Source: Flaccisagitta enflata (Eukaryota; Chaetognatha; Sagittoidea; Aphragmophora). From it: DNA of 64,000 nt. The translations under genes and the position numbers were made by a program. Position 1 is the stretch's first letter, and each line of letters opens with the position of its first letter. The notes beneath the pieces are model-generated. The model did not search any database. It was not told the origin of the DNA and worked only from the letters and a program-made list of their open reading frames with translations. The DNA lies in contig OZ231127.1 in the NCBI GenBank assembly GCA_965153355.1, positions 77,686,001 through 77,750,000 on the forward strand, given 5' to 3'. Below, piece after piece: positions 14,073 to 26,630 of this stretch.

Positions 14073-14370
14073 TAGTTGCGGACACGCAACTCTATAAAAG
14101 GCTTTGTTCGTCCGTCCGTCCGTCCGCCCGTCTGTCCGTCCCTCCGTCCGTCCGTCCGTCCCTCCGTCCCTCCGTCCGTCCTTCCGTCCGTCCGTCCGTC
14201 GGTGAGCACAAGTCGAAAAGTGGGAAACTAGCGTTTTAGAAGTTTTTGTGTATGTGTCTGTGTTGGAAGGGGGATTGGGTGGGGCATTGGGTGTGGATGG
14301 GGGTTGGTTGCCCCTGCCCACCCGTCCGCAACGATATTGTGACCCCGCGTCACTTGTTTTTAGTCGAGTT
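14073..14370 (-). mobile_element. Family A, GTTGCG subtype
   Basis: Opens with the hairpin AGTTGCGGACACGCAACT, then CTATAAAAGGCTTTGT and an expanded CGTC/CCTC tetranucleotide tract at 14,108-14,202. The rest contains AAGTCGAAAAGTGGGAAAC, TGGGTGTGGATGGGGGTTG, GCCCCTGCCCACCCG and TCCGCAACGATATTGTGACC. The same parts in reverse order occur at 27.9-28.1 and 49.55-49.76 kb. Apparent Asp/Gly/Arg/Thr-rich minus-strand coding is the tetranucleotide repeat. Confidence 0.7.
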
Positions 14371-14429
14371 GTAAAGCTTATATTAGATTGACTATCTCTT
14401 TTTTTTTCGTTTTCTCTCTCCATCTGCAG

Positions 14430-15212
14430 CGGGGAATTTTCATTGTCAGATTTGTGGTGTCGTCGAGGCGCTCCAAGCGTCTCTGCGGCCGCATCCTCCA
14501 TTCCTCCGCCGACGAACCTCGCCAGCCAACTCATCCTCGTCGCCCAACAGCTCGTCAAACGGTTTGAACAACGACTTGAGCTGCCGCGTACATCTGCCGC
14601 AAATGCAACAGCCGCCGCAAGTCTTCCGACTTTGCCTCTGAGTCCCAACCAAATTATGTTTTTTGCCCAAAAACGAGGTGGTGGTGATATTGGTGGAAGA
14701 GGAAAAAGAGGAGGAGGTGACAGTAGTGGTGGTGATTCGAAGTGTGTATGGCAAATAGCAATTCCGGATCTTAATCTTGACTTTTTGAAGAAAGCGGACC
14801 ACATCACCGACCTCAACAACAACAACAAAAACAACGACACCAACAATGACTTCCCCGATGACTTACTTTTACCTCCAGAGTGTCATCAACAACAACAACG
14901 ACGACGACAACAACAACGACAACAACAGCAACAGCAACAACCGCGACAACCACAAACATTAAATGCAATTTTGCGTAGCTATGAACAGAGGTTAGCTTTC
15001 AACTTGGGAATTGTTTTGTACGCCATTTTCACGAATGGAAAGCATCCATTTGGAAGTTATGATGGTGGCAAAGCTGGAGAGGGAGAAGAAAGAGGGGGAG
15101 GAAGAGGAGGAAGAGGAGCAAGAGGAGGAGGAGAAACGATGGAATTACGAGGAGAAAACTGGAACGAGGAGACGTCACAAAGGATCATTAAGGGAAAACG
15201 AGATCAATTAAG
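14430..15212 (+). CDS. Candidate exon of an IRE1-like kinase with low-complexity inserts
   Basis: After the acceptor CCATCTGCAG the frame is open for 261 codons to a possible donor at 15,213 (TTAAG|GTTAGA). Near residues 180-200 it reads LGIVLYAIFTNGKHPFG, which closely resembles kinase subdomain IX and the following loop of IRE1/ERN, and further on IIKGKRDQLR, like the segment that follows in that family. IRE1 is the ER-membrane unfolded-protein-response kinase/RNase; that role is inferred from this short match only. Glu/Gly/Arg-rich and poly-Gln inserts (14,887-14,950, 15,075-15,140) interrupt the region. The Asp normally five residues before the LG motif's Gly reads as Leu (LAFNLG). No catalytic-loop HRD or classical DFG is visible, and no flanking exon was found. 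It may be a diverged pseudokinase or a pseudogene. Confidence 0.42.
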
Positions 15213-15584
15213 GTTAGAAAATGTTAACACCTCATTCTTAATCATACTCGATCATTGAAGGAAGATTGTGAGATAATGTTATTTCGCCTAATCTCTGCCT
15301 CTTCTTCGCTATTAACACTTCCTATGTCATAATCGATCATTACTGCAAGATTGTGAGAAAAGGATATTCCGACTAATGCCCTAATCTCTGCCTCTTCTGC
15401 ACTGAAGGTTTGATCGCACATATTTAAGGCTAATGAGTTTTGTTACAATTACGAAATTAATGATAATTTTTACACAAACACGAAATTAATGATGATTTTT
15501 ACAAATTATGCCCTATCTTGGTTCATTGATATCAATGATCGCAGCCAAGGCCAAGAGAAACCACCATATTGCTGAACAAGGTCG

Positions 15585-15897
15585 GATACAGGACAAGACA
15601 GTCACGGACGGTTGGGCAGGAGCTGTAATGCAATAACCGTTCGTAATTCAACAAGGCCGGATACACGGCCAATCCGTAGTCGATGCTGGTGGGCAGGGGC
15701 AGTGATGCGAGTAGGCAGGGGCAGTATATGAGTGGGCGGGGGCTGTATTGACAACAGACAGGGGCTGTGATGGTCAGAAATCCGTTTTTCAGTCGATCTC
15801 GCGTCATTAAAATTTTCGCGTTACGGACAGCAAACACGCAGACATCCAGACCAAGGGACACACCCTCTTATAGAGTCGCTTAGGCTGCGACTAAAAA
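15585..15897 (+). mobile_element. Two nested/tandem family A copies
   Basis: AACAAGGTCGGATACAGG at 15,577 and AACAAGGCCGGATACACGGC at 15,651 start two copies. GGGCAGGGGCAGTGATG, GGGCAGGAGCTGTAATGC and related G-rich modules follow. The block ends with CTTATAGAG and the hairpin AGTCGCTTAGGCTGCGACT plus AAAAAT, where stem pairing is kept despite a changed loop. Confidence 0.6.
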
Positions 15898-15994
15898 TAT
15901 TTGTAACCTACCGTGTTTCTGCAATATCTTCATGTAGCAGTGCGTTTCTCTGTCTTCGTCACCATCAACTGTCTGTCTGTCTGTCTGTCTGTGT

Positions 15995-16211
<217 letters not shown>

Positions 16212-16650
16212 ATATTCAAACCATTATCCTATAAAACCGAGAATCATCATCTCAACGTCATGAATGATTTTTTTTTTTTGTTTCGCGTTTCAACTTTGAT
16301 CTTCAGATGATTATCTTCATCATAATTTGTATCTTTTACGCTGTTTTTGACTTCTGCTTTTCATTGCTCACATCATCACAAATGGGTTTTCGATTTGATG
16401 TGCAAACATAATCAATAAAATCTCCTCCCGCCCGGCGTAATCGATTTTTTTTTTGCCGCTCTTTCTGTCCATCTTTTTGTCTTTTTTTCTGTCTTTTTCT
16501 AAGTTATGGTCCAGGTTTTTTTTCACAGCTGTTTCTTTATCTATGTCTATTTTTGTCAGTGTGTCTATCATTTCTTGTTCTGTCTGCCGTTGTCTGTCTA
16601 TCAACATGTCTGTCTTTCTATCTGATTTTTTTCTGTCATGTGTCTCCTTT

Positions 16651-16768
<118 letters not shown>

Positions 16769-16776
16769 CTTTCAAG

Positions 16777-16900
16777 GCAATTATGTCATTTTTCTACTCA
16801 AGTATCCCGGATCAAAGTGCAATTATGGCCTTTATTAATGAAGCTTTTATGACCAGATTGTTTCCGACGTTTGGGTTTAAATCGTTTACTATACGGTTGG
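16777..16900 (+). CDS. Candidate small exon, function unknown
   Basis: Bounded by the acceptor TCTTTCAAG| after the (CT)n tract and the donor GGTTGG|GTGAAG. The frame is open for 41 codons and ends in phase 1. It encodes an ordinary-looking, non-repetitive peptide containing SIPDQSAIMAFINEAF and TRLFPTFGFKSFTIRL. I do not recognise the family. Its phase does not join directly to the kinase-like exon 1.6 kb upstream, so membership in that gene is undecided. A stop follows shortly after the donor in the same frame. Confidence 0.35.
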
Positions 16901-17260
16901 GTGAAGGTCGCTGAAGTCATTGCATATTTGCGTTTAATGGATTTGGTGGATATAGAATATAATGGTAATGATAATAGAAAAAATTTGACAAATAAGGTTA
17001 AAAACTAAATTGACCATGACTAACGAGAAACTACGTCACACGAATCTGCGCGACCACCAGTATAAACGGACGCACACAAAAGCACACCTACGTTCGCATG
17101 CACACCATGCCCACACACGCAGACTTGCTCACACATGAGAACGCTCACCCTCGTTTTTTTCCTTCTTCTCCAGAAATCTCCCTCATCAATTTATGTCCAA
17201 TTTCTCTCCTTTTCTGCCGCGATGTATTTGCCTAGACACCTTTCCTTTTCATCCTCCCAT

Positions 17261-17535
17261 TCATTCATTCATTCATTCATTCATTCATTCATTCATTCAT
17301 TCATTCATTCATTCATTCATTCATTCATTCATTCATTCATTCATTCATTCATCCTTTCGTTCGTTTGTTCTTTTGTTCGTTCGTTCGTTCGTTTGTTCGT
17401 TCGTTCGTTCGTTTGTTCGTTCATTCGTTCGTTCGTTCGTTCGTTTGTTCGTTCATTCGTTCGTTCGTTCGTTCGTTCGTTTGTTCGATTGTTCATTCGT
17501 TTGTTTGTTTGTTTGTTCGTTTGTTTGTTCGTTTG
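17261..17535. repeat. (CATT)n and (GTTC/GTTT)n tetranucleotide repeats
   Basis: About 90 bp of CATT, then about 180 bp of GTTC/GTTT mixtures. Long Phe/Val/Arg/Ser plus frames and Asn/Glu/Arg/Thr minus frames are artefacts. In the minus-strand Roco gene this lies immediately downstream of an exon donor. Confidence 0.95.
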
Positions 17536-17543
17536 AATCTCAC

Positions 17544-18397
<854 letters not shown>

Positions 18398-18485
18398 CTG
18401 AACCCAGAATGAATGGGTCAACAGGTCGCTCAAGCGTCATATGGACAGCGGTTCCCATTGCTCCATTAATGTTATTTATCATTTA

Positions 18486-18545
18486 TTGTTATGTTGAGGT
18501 AATGGGGCAGCAGCCCTGGAGGGGCAGATGACCTATGATTCCACA
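18486..18545 (+). repeat. Family B fragment
   Basis: GGGCAGCAGCCCTGGAGGGG and AGATGACCTATGATTCCACA match the inner arm of family B foldback elements elsewhere in the window. Confidence 0.55.
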
Positions 18546-19477
18546 TAGGTAGGGAAGTATGACGAAAATTTTTTTTCTCATCAAACTCCCAATTATGGGT
18601 ATCAATTGATGCAGAATTATAAGGGCTTTCATTTGATACCCCAAAACACCTGTTATATTTGATTTTGCATGTTATATCACATCAAAGAGTGATAGCCATA
18701 GTTTCGATGAATCTGTCACTTGGTCTGTCCTCAATGTCATTCATATTATTTGTTTAGAAAGGGGTCTTATTTGTATCAAACTATGAGAAGAATCATTTCT
18801 ACACTCACAAAGGCTGTATTTTGTTGTTTCATTCTAAGATAATGTCAAAATCAACCACAGGGCAATGGAAATGATGCATGCCAAATAGCAGTGATTTTTA
18901 GGTATTTGCATAATGAAATTTAATTTGTTTTTGCAATAAGGCAAATTTATGAGTAAGGATAAATATGTAATGAAATGTAAACATGACAAACACAGTGTGA
19001 AACAAAGGGGGCGTAATGAGTGTCATTGCTCTTAAGCTGGGTATCTTGACATTATTCAGTGTTTTGTTTTGAACATGTGATCATAAGTTGGCATTTGCTA
19101 GTTGTGTGGCCTGGTGGAGTGTAAATAACAAATTTAGTCATCATAATCCCACTATCTATTTTAAATAGAGGATGAAATTTAACTTTAGAGGGGGCTTGGG
19201 GGTGCTTAAACTGCCTATACTTTCGACACCTCCTTACCTTCTATTTTATGCAGGTGTGTAGTATAAATGACTGTTAGTTGTCCTCATAGCATTTGATTTG
19301 ATTTGAAGGAATATCTTTTTGTCAGTTGCTATGGAATATTAGGTTGATTAGTTTGTTAGTGAGTTGGTCGCTCCATCAAGAGGCTGCTATAGCTTTTGGG
19401 CCCTCCACACCTCTCATCATATATGTGTACTAGCCTGTACTGAGATGACAATAAACAATAAAATCAGAATTCTATGA
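18546..19477. other. No feature recognised
   Basis: AT-rich sequence upstream of the Roco exons, with no exon, tandem array or RNA gene that I can support. Further LRR exons were looked for on the minus strand and not seen. Confidence 0.4.
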
Positions 19478-20036
19478 GTAGTTCTTCTTGTGGGGCTGTC
19501 TTGGGCTTCTAATGACATCAATTTGGGTCTGAAAAATTTGCAACTTGCTGGCTGCGCCTTACCTTGACCTTTCCTTAAGCCTATGGGAAACCAAAAAATT
19601 CAAGTTACTCAAATCCCTGTTTTGACTGCATATTTAAAATCTGCATGAAAAACTGATAATTGAAAGTGCTTTTCTTTTTTCAAAATTCCTTCGGGATCAT
19701 TGTCAAAATTCATCTTTAAGATATGAAAAAAAGGTAAGTTTGGCGATTTTACATATAAATAAAATAAAATAAATAAAATAAGTTTTCCAAACTTTGATGC
19801 TTATTTTGAACACCTTCTAGTTGGAATATTGAAAAAAAGATAACACTTTCAATAAACAGTTTTTTCTGCAGATTTCAAATATGCAGTCAAAACAGAGATT
19901 TAAGCTTTTCGAAATTTTTGGTTTCCCATAAAGGTAGGTTTAACCAAGGGTAAGGCCTGGAAAGCCTAATGTGTGATTTCAGTGGCAAAATTGATCTCAA
20001 CAGGAGCCCAAGACAGCCCCACAGCATAAACTGCTT
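19478..20036. mobile_element. Foldback MITE
   Basis: The left arm starts GTGGGGCTGTCTTGGGCT and the right arm ends AGCCCAAGACAGCCCCAC. Inner blocks also mirror each other, for example GGGAAACCAAAAAATT against AATTTTTGGTTTCCC, and TTTTGACTGCATATTT against AAATATGCAGTCAAAA. Each arm is roughly 200 bp. No coding sequence. Confidence 0.8.
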
Positions 20037-21329
20037 GTAAAATGCTAATTGTATTGCTTTTAGTCATTTACGTACAAGCTAATGTGTACTCTTTGCATGT
20101 GTACATTGAACATCAGAGACAAAGTTGAGGATTCCTAAAATAACCCTTGGACAACACCAGGACAAGTATAGGACAACTACAGGTCAACCCTAGGAAATTT
20201 TAGGTTAAGATTGAGATTTCAGTGTGACAGGTATGGGACAACCTGCATACAACTTGGATACAAATCTATACAAATCTATAACAATTCTTGGACATCAAAA
20301 TACAAATTTATTATCTGAATGGGCCAACTTTATGGAACTACAGCGTTATTCAGGATTAATTGAAAATTTTTCTGAAGATAGATTTGCAATCAGCATTGTT
20401 ATATTGTTCAATCCCCAAGAGTACAGCCGAGTACAGGCTCTTTTGTTTGCGTAATTAAAGTTTCTATCATAGAATTCTTAATCCTGAATTAATGAAGATT
20501 TTTTATGCAACAAAAAAAGGTCAATTATGTTATCTTGGGTCTTATGATGCTGAACCAACTTGGCATAATCACTATTCAAGCATTTATAACAATAAAATTC
20601 AGAAATATAAGCATATTGAAAATTTCAGTCAAGTTTTTTCCATGATGCTTCATCCCTGAAACAGCTGAGCAAACGTTCCTAACATAGGGCAATTTTGTTC
20701 CAGTTTGTCTGTTGCCCCACATTTTTGTTGTTAACGAATCTCTGAGAGTCATTGTCAGTTTAGAACTGACCTGGCTTTGGAAAAGAAACATCGAAAAAGA
20801 TCATGAATTTAAAGAATGAAAATATGCCGCTGATCTCGTAAATGATTATCAGGTCATTAGATTTTCATTAGAAGTATTGGCCAGAGACTTGATTACTAAA
20901 GAAAACAAGTCCCGTATTAAGGCCTTTCTATTGAAAGAATGTCATGTTGGTAATGTCTATATGCTTAAACTCATTTCATACTGCTCAAAAGCATCACTCC
21001 TTGCGTCGTTTAGCATTTTTTTGGCAAGAAACGAATCCTCTTGGTCATCACCGCGTCCTTTGCTTATTCAAAGATGAATACTTTGTTTTCTTTTAACGCC
21101 TATTATTTTCATGGCTATTTTGTTTTCTCGTCTGATTGTTTTTTCTCACTATTTATTCTGGTTGCAATATTCTACCGATATGTGTTTATACGCTTTTACA
21201 GAATCTAGTAATCTCGGAGTCACTATTGCAGCTCACTACATTGTATTGCTCAATGTAATTACTATCATTGTGTTTCTTATGAAATTGCAATTTTCATCAA
21301 TTCAAGGCCTAATTGAGTCAATTTAAGGC
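20037..21329. other. Unresolved AT-rich stretch
   Basis: Several short open stretches look less repetitive than their surroundings: 20,224-20,454, 20,471-20,659 (contains CYLGSYDAEPTWHNHYSSI), 20,877-21,077 and 21,111-21,326. They sit in different frames separated by stops and lack convincing splice sites. I cannot tell a decayed gene from chance. Confidence 0.3.
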
Positions 21330-22060
21330 ATGAGGGCTAATTCTAGGCGTGAGAGGGTGATCAAGGTCTGAGCAAACTGGTTTAAGGCCTGAGGGAGTTC
21401 ATTTTACGCTCAATAGGGCTTAGTATGGATCTTGAGGGCTGATTTGATTCTCAAGAACTAATTCAAGGGCTGATTTTAGGCTTGGAAGGGCTAATTTGAG
21501 GCCTGGGAGAGCTGATTTTAGGCCTGAGAATGCTGATTTGAGGTCGGAAAGGGATGATTTGAGGCCTGAAAAGGCCAATTTGAGGCCTGGGAGGGCCAAT
21601 TTGAAGCCTAGAATAGCTTGGGGGAGGGATGGAAGACAGAGAAACGGAAAAACAAAATTGCCCTATGTGGAATCATAAGTCATCAGCCCCTCTTGGGCTG
21701 CTGCTCAAAAGGGAGAGAGGATAGATTAATAATCATTGTCATCATTGTCATCATTGAGCATCATCATCATCATCATCATTGGTCAGTGGCCCCGAAGGGG
21801 AAAAAGTCCTGTAGAACACAGGGAGATTTTTATTCATCCGTTTGTTCATCCGGCCATCTGTCCATTTGTCCCCCCAGGCCTTCTTAGATTTAGGGCCTTA
21901 GAGGGCAGATTTCAAGTCTGAGATGGCAGATTTCAGGCCTGAGAGGGCCTGGGGGTGGACAAATGGATGGATAGATGGACAAACAAATGGACAAATGGAA
22001 GTTTCCCAGTGTTGCACAGGACTTTGTCCCCTTTGGGGCCGCTGCCCTGCTTCCCCACAC
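21330..22060. mobile_element. Family B foldback element(s) with internal minisatellite
   Basis: A minisatellite of about 21 bp (units like GGCCTGAGAGGGCTGATTTG) spans 21,330-21,620. Inner-arm modules follow: GTCATCAGCCCCTCTTGGGC; then GTGGCCCCGAAGGGGAAAAA and TCCTGTAGAACACAGGGAG; and, inverted at 21,990-22,050, CACAGGACTTTGTCCCCTTT and GGGGCCGCTGCCCTGC. Between the last two, minisatellite remnants and (ATGG)n/(GTCC)n tracts pair with each other. No protein coding. Confidence 0.65.
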
Positions 22061-22179
22061 TCCAATTCACAATCATGCAAAACAGGGGAACGGGTATAGC
22101 TAACCACATTTTGCCCTTGGGCCAGCTGTTTTATTAAAATCATCAGAATTTTCCGCGACCTCAACGCTATCTTCGTCAC

Positions 22180-22197
22180 AATCATCATCATCATTAC

Positions 22198-22243
<46 letters not shown>
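22180..22243. repeat. (ATC)n microsatellite
   Basis: About 60 bp of CAT triplets; poly-Met and poly-Asp frames are artefacts. Confidence 0.95.
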
Positions 22244-22244
<1 letters not shown>

Positions 22245-22259
22245 GTAATTTCTACAATC

Positions 22260-23044
22260 TCACGGGGAAAAACGCCTTTGTAGAATATCTACTCTACACA
22301 TTTATCATCTATTTTGTGCTCATTCATCGCATTTATAATAATTAAATTCGTCATGCACATCTCATTCTTGCGCTAAAGGATTAACAATGTTTTGGCCTTT
22401 TTCGTTTGTTATTGACGAATTTCCCTCCCGAGAAAACAGAGGGAAAACTGCCCTAAAATCTATAAATTGGTGTTCATGTTCATGTTTATGGATATTAATC
22501 TTTTGGCCTGGTTTGTTTCTTCGATATCATGTTACATGTCGTGGATTTTGATGTCCTAGTATAAAAGATTCGCAGTCACTAATCATGATTTGATTTTGCA
22601 TGGTTCAAAATATTCATAATAATACTTGCATGCAACTGCACTGTGACATGGTTTTCCGATCAAACAAAAATCATTTTCAAGAATAACAAGGCAACCTTTG
22701 TGGCCTCTGAATGCCTGAATAAAGACTTGAAGACTCGAAGACTTGACACTTAATTTGCATATAATAAGGGAGAGTAAAATGTTTGAAACAGTACTTGTTT
22801 CATCGCGGTCGTGTGTATACAGTTGGAATGAGGGCGCCCTTAAAGACAATACAGTATACATGGCAGTCACTGTTTCCCTGATCATACATGGATGGACACT
22901 CTCAGTGAGCTTTGGTTTGAATAAATCTGGTTACATCGGCGAAAGAAATGATAAGAGCAAGCCTGACTTATCAGAATTGTGACGATTTGTAAACAAGAAC
23001 TTTGTACCCGATGGAACAGAATGAAGATTGTTACCATCAACGAG
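22260..23044. other. No supported feature
   Basis: Opposing open frames at 22,583-22,885 (minus) and 22,743-22,982 (plus) overlap each other; neither has recognisable motifs or clear splice sites. Otherwise AT-rich sequence. Confidence 0.35.
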
Positions 23045-23046
23045 TA

Positions 23047-23448
23047 CAGACGAAAGTGAAATACAAGAAGTTAACCCCCTAGAAACTGTAGCCCCCCCCC
23101 GACAGCCTAAACCGCTGAATAAAGAGAGGCATATAAGGTAGCGAATAGTAGCTTATATCAATATAATTAGCCTCATCAGAGCGATTATGGAATTTCATTC
23201 CTAGTCTAGAATTATGGCTTAAAAACTAGCTAAAAATAATATTTTTAAATTTTACTAAATATGTAATTTTTCACTAGTTTTTTAGCAATATCTTCATAAC
23301 GGGGATCAAATTCCAAAATCGCTCTGATGAGGCTAATTATATTCATATAAACTGCCATTCTCTATCTTATTTTTGTTCAGTGGTTGAAGCTGTAGGGGGG
23401 GTGCTACAGTTTTTGGGGGGTTAACTTCTTGTATTTCACTTTCGTCTG
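23047..23448. mobile_element. Tc1/mariner-type MITE, 402 bp
   Basis: The inverted ends CAGACGAAAGTGAAATACAA and its exact complement continue through AGAAGTTAACCCCC, and TA flanks both sides (23,045-23,046 and 23,449-23,450). A second internal pair, CTCATCAGAGCGATT against its complement, extends the foldback structure. No transposase. Confidence 0.85.
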
Positions 23449-23959
23449 TAAGAGATAGATAGATGTATCATGGATAAAAGCCAGACTGAGATTTGTGACC
23501 ATGAGACGCACTAAAACTTATTCTATAATCAGCAACCTATTCTGCTCATTTCATAATTTTCAATCAATCAATAACATGATTTTGAATTGATTTGAGTTTG
23601 AGAGTTTGAGGGAGAAATCTGTCTGAAATCTCTCCTTAGTATGGGTGAAAAATGATTAAATATTGGGAATGCGAAGGTCATTTGACACATGCCTAATCTT
23701 CTATTTGAATAGAAAACAGAAACATCAAAGAAACAAGAACATAGCGCGCGCAGGATCACCAATATCAATCGCGTTATGTCTCATTCAGTTCCATTACGAA
23801 AATCCTGCCACTTCACAATCAAATCGTCTCTAACTTACGCTATACTAGGTATGCAGATTAGTATCAAATCATAGGATAGAATATGATGTGACACAGCTGA
23901 GTCATTGACTCATAAGATGGGTGGTTAAACTGTACAATTCATATTTTCAATGTGTCATA

Positions 23960-24740
23960 CAGGGTGTTTCAAGTGAGTTGCAACATAAAGAATCGACATA
24001 TCTCTGCTTCTAGGAAGGAACTCTAAGTATTTTCTGAAAGATGATCTACAAAGATCTTTGTCTTCAGTTTCTTCATACCAAACCTCAACTTTAAGTAATT
24101 GATAGATGTGTATCAGTAAAAAATCAAAAGAGCAGTCATTTCCAGTGGAAAAATTATCTTTTTATAGATGTACCTACTAGTAGCTTACTCTAAATGCTTG
24201 CCATCTTTAAAGGAATTGAGCTAGAACCCTGGGATTGGTCTCAAAGGAAAGATAATATAGCATATATCGCTTGTCTGCTTTGAAATCAGGGAAACTTTGA
24301 ACTTTTAATAACATTGCTAATGATTTTGGTCAAACCTCATCAGAACATTGATTGCAATTTTTGCAAAGGTCAATCAAATTTTTTTCTGAAATTGTGAAAA
24401 CCTGCAAAATTTTTTAAGAGATCTGAAATCTTTGACAAATTATGTCATTTAAGACCAATCCCAGGGTTCTGGCTCAATTTGTTAAAAGATGGCACGCAGT
24501 TAAAGAGCGCTACTTCCAAGCACAGTAAGAAGTAAAAAAAAAAAGAATTGATAAGGATAGAAATCGCATATGTTCTTCTCAGATATGTGGTGTCTAGATG
24601 AGTTGTCTGATTATCATGAAATTTTGCATGCAAAAACTGAAGACCAAGATCTTTATAGAACTTTTTTCAAAAATTTATTTAAGCTCCTAGAAGCAAAGAT
24701 ATGTCGATTCTTTATGTTGCAACTCACTTGAAACACCCTG
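23960..24740. mobile_element. Tc1/mariner-type MITE, 781 bp
   Basis: It starts CAGGGTGTTTCAAGTGAG and ends with the exact complement. The terminal pairing continues through TTGCAACATAAAGAATCGAC and beyond. TA dinucleotides flank it at 23,958-23,959 and 24,741-24,742. Inner blocks (GACCAATCCCAGGGTTC and complement) also pair. CAGGGTG-type termini with TA are typical of mariner-derived MITEs. Confidence 0.88.
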
Positions 24741-24779
24741 TACAATGTGAAAAATCAATGTGCTACTGACAAATAAAAC

Positions 24780-24850
24780 ATGGCTGGGTACACGGTCACC
24801 CAAGTCGCGTCCAGGTGAGCAAAGGCAGTGATGAGATAGTCCAACCAAAT
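24780..24850 (+). mobile_element. Family A fragment
   Basis: CATGGCTGGGTACACGGTC, CCAAGTCGCGTCCAGGTG and GGCAGTGATGAG match the left half of family A; the hairpin end is missing. Confidence 0.5.
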
Positions 24851-25299
24851 ATTTGGTCAGGAACAGAGTGAAGCTAACCTGTAGTAAATGGAGCTCCATA
24901 ATATTAAGCATGGAACTCACGTCTGACGAACCGGCGCATCCTTTCATTCCGAATCACAAGAAACCTGTCAAATTGACACTTCTTGTGACTTTAATTTACA
25001 TGTCTGTCGTCTTCTCGGTTTTACATCAAATGACACGTCGTCCTCTTTCTTTTACGAGTCGTCTTCCCTCTCGCAAAGGCGAATCGTAAAGGGATATGGG
25101 ACGGGGGAAGGGGGGGGAGTCGTAATGTGATGGAAGAGGGGGGGAGTCGTAATGGGATGGAGGAGGGGGGAGCGGTTGAATCGCACATGCGAGAGAATCT
25201 CGTCAATAATAGAAGAGAATCGATCTCTCAGTCAGTAGTCGATGAACATTGCCTCAGGCTCTACTCAAATTCACCACATTTGCATGTCTAGCAATAAGA

Positions 25300-25690
25300 G
25301 GAAAAAACAAGCGGCTTCGCCATAATGTGTTCCACGATAACTTGATTTTGTGTAAAAAGATTATGCATAAACTCTGTTAAAATATCTAATATTCATGATC
25401 GGTTAGATTTGTGTTATACATAATGGCCGCCTGTGGGCGGACTCACTGCTCATTAGGAGAAAACTGGGTTGTGTGACACACAATGGAGAAACCTAGGCTG
25501 TGTAACACACATTTGTTGAAAACTGAGATGCGTGACACACATTCGGAGAAAACTGGATTGTGTGGCATACATTTGGAGAAAACTGGGTTGTGTTGCATAC
25601 AGTCAGAGAAAGCTAGGCTGTGTGACACACACTCAGAGAAAACTGGGTTGTGACACACATTTGGAGAAAACTGGGCTGTTTGAATCACAT
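25300..25690 (+). repeat. 29-30-bp satellite with its flanking module (short copy)
   Basis: Eight or so units like GAGAAAACTGGGTTGTGTGA with CACACAATG/CACACATTTG lie at 25,440-25,690. Left of them, CGCCATAATGTGTTCCACGA and ATAATGGCCGCCTGTGGGCG match the left flank of the large array at 43.99-44.13 kb, so array and flank travel together. Confidence 0.8.
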
Positions 25691-25694
25691 TTGG

Positions 25695-26007
25695 CCTCTT
25701 ATAGAGCAGCGTCTCCGCAACTGAAAATCAAAAGTACAACAAAATGTGAGGTGAATTTGGAAGGGGGTTGTTTTTTGTATCAATAATCCATTGAGTGGAT
25801 TGGGAACAGATAAAACATGAAAATGAAGACGCATACAGGATTCAAGAGATGATTAATTCCCACATTGAATTATTTTGGCGAGCGAAGAACTGTTCTCGTG
25901 GGGCACGACAAATACGAATAGACCAGCGGACTGACAGACTGATGACTCAACTCTTGTTCTGTGCTACAAAATACTCTGTCTCTGTCTCTGTCACAGACAC
26001 ACACACA

Positions 26008-26089
<82 letters not shown>

Positions 26090-26402
26090 GTCGCAAATAT
26101 GCAACTAAGATAATCATTATACTAGGAAAAGTTCACGAAAAAACCTACCGCGTAAAACCAATCAAAATAATTGGATTAGGCCGTGGGCCGTAGGGTACGG
26201 AGGGAGTGTCACATTTGCTTAAAGGGTAATATCTCAACTTGCAGCAGCGGCAGAATAAAGTTGATGACATCCCGTCACAAAAAGTTTTCGTAGTGCATCT
26301 TTGGTTGGCCTCTAGGTATCTAGGCTTCTAATTCTAGGCCTCCAGGACTTATGGCTTTTAGGCATCTAGGCTCTAAGCCCTCTAGTCTAGTCTAGGCCTA
26401 GA
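25695..26402 (+). repeat. Duplicated block X, copy 1
   Basis: From CTTATAGAGCAGCGT through GGAAGGGGGTTGTTTTTTGT, CCATTGAGTGGATTGGG, an (AC)n tract at 25,994-26,087, GGCCGTAGGGTACGGAGGGA and AGTTGATGACATCCCGTCA, this matches 47,634-48,485 in the same orientation, with scattered differences and a different microsatellite. No convincing coding. Confidence 0.85.
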
Positions 26403-26497
26403 TTCGACTGTCTAGGGCTCTAGGCTGTTGTCGAGTAAACTGACTTAAGCCCTTTCAGTTTCTTGACCCTGAACTGGTGACAACGTCACAGAGAAAA

Positions 26498-26630
26498 CAA
26501 GGCCAGGTAGGCCAATAGGTGCGACGTGTGGATTGTCGAGCGAATGCGTTACCGACAGACAGACAAACCAGCCGACCGACCAACCAACGGAGACAGCCAG
26601 TTATAGAGGTGCTTTGTCGCACCTAAAAAG
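26498..26630 (+). mobile_element. Family A copy with altered hairpin
   Basis: AACAAGGCCAGGTAGGCC start, an ACAGACAGACAAACCAGCCG block, AGTTATAG and the end hairpin AGGTGCTTTGTCGCACCT plus AAAAAGT. The stem differs from the AGTCGCG type, but both strands of the stem have changed together. Confidence 0.6.

Noticed and set aside
14043-14846. 267-codon minus-strand frame opposite the kinase-like exon
   Set aside because: Its second half translates the CGTC/GTCC repeat of family A, and the rest is the antisense of a better-supported plus-strand exon; no motif is recognised.
20224-21326. Four short plus/minus frames considered as a decayed gene
   Set aside because: Different frames, stops between them, no consistent splice sites and no recognised family; left as unresolved rather than annotated.
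25440-25690. Short repeats with similar spacing, considered as a CRISPR array
   Set aside because: The units are contiguous tandem copies without unique spacers, in a eukaryotic repeat context.
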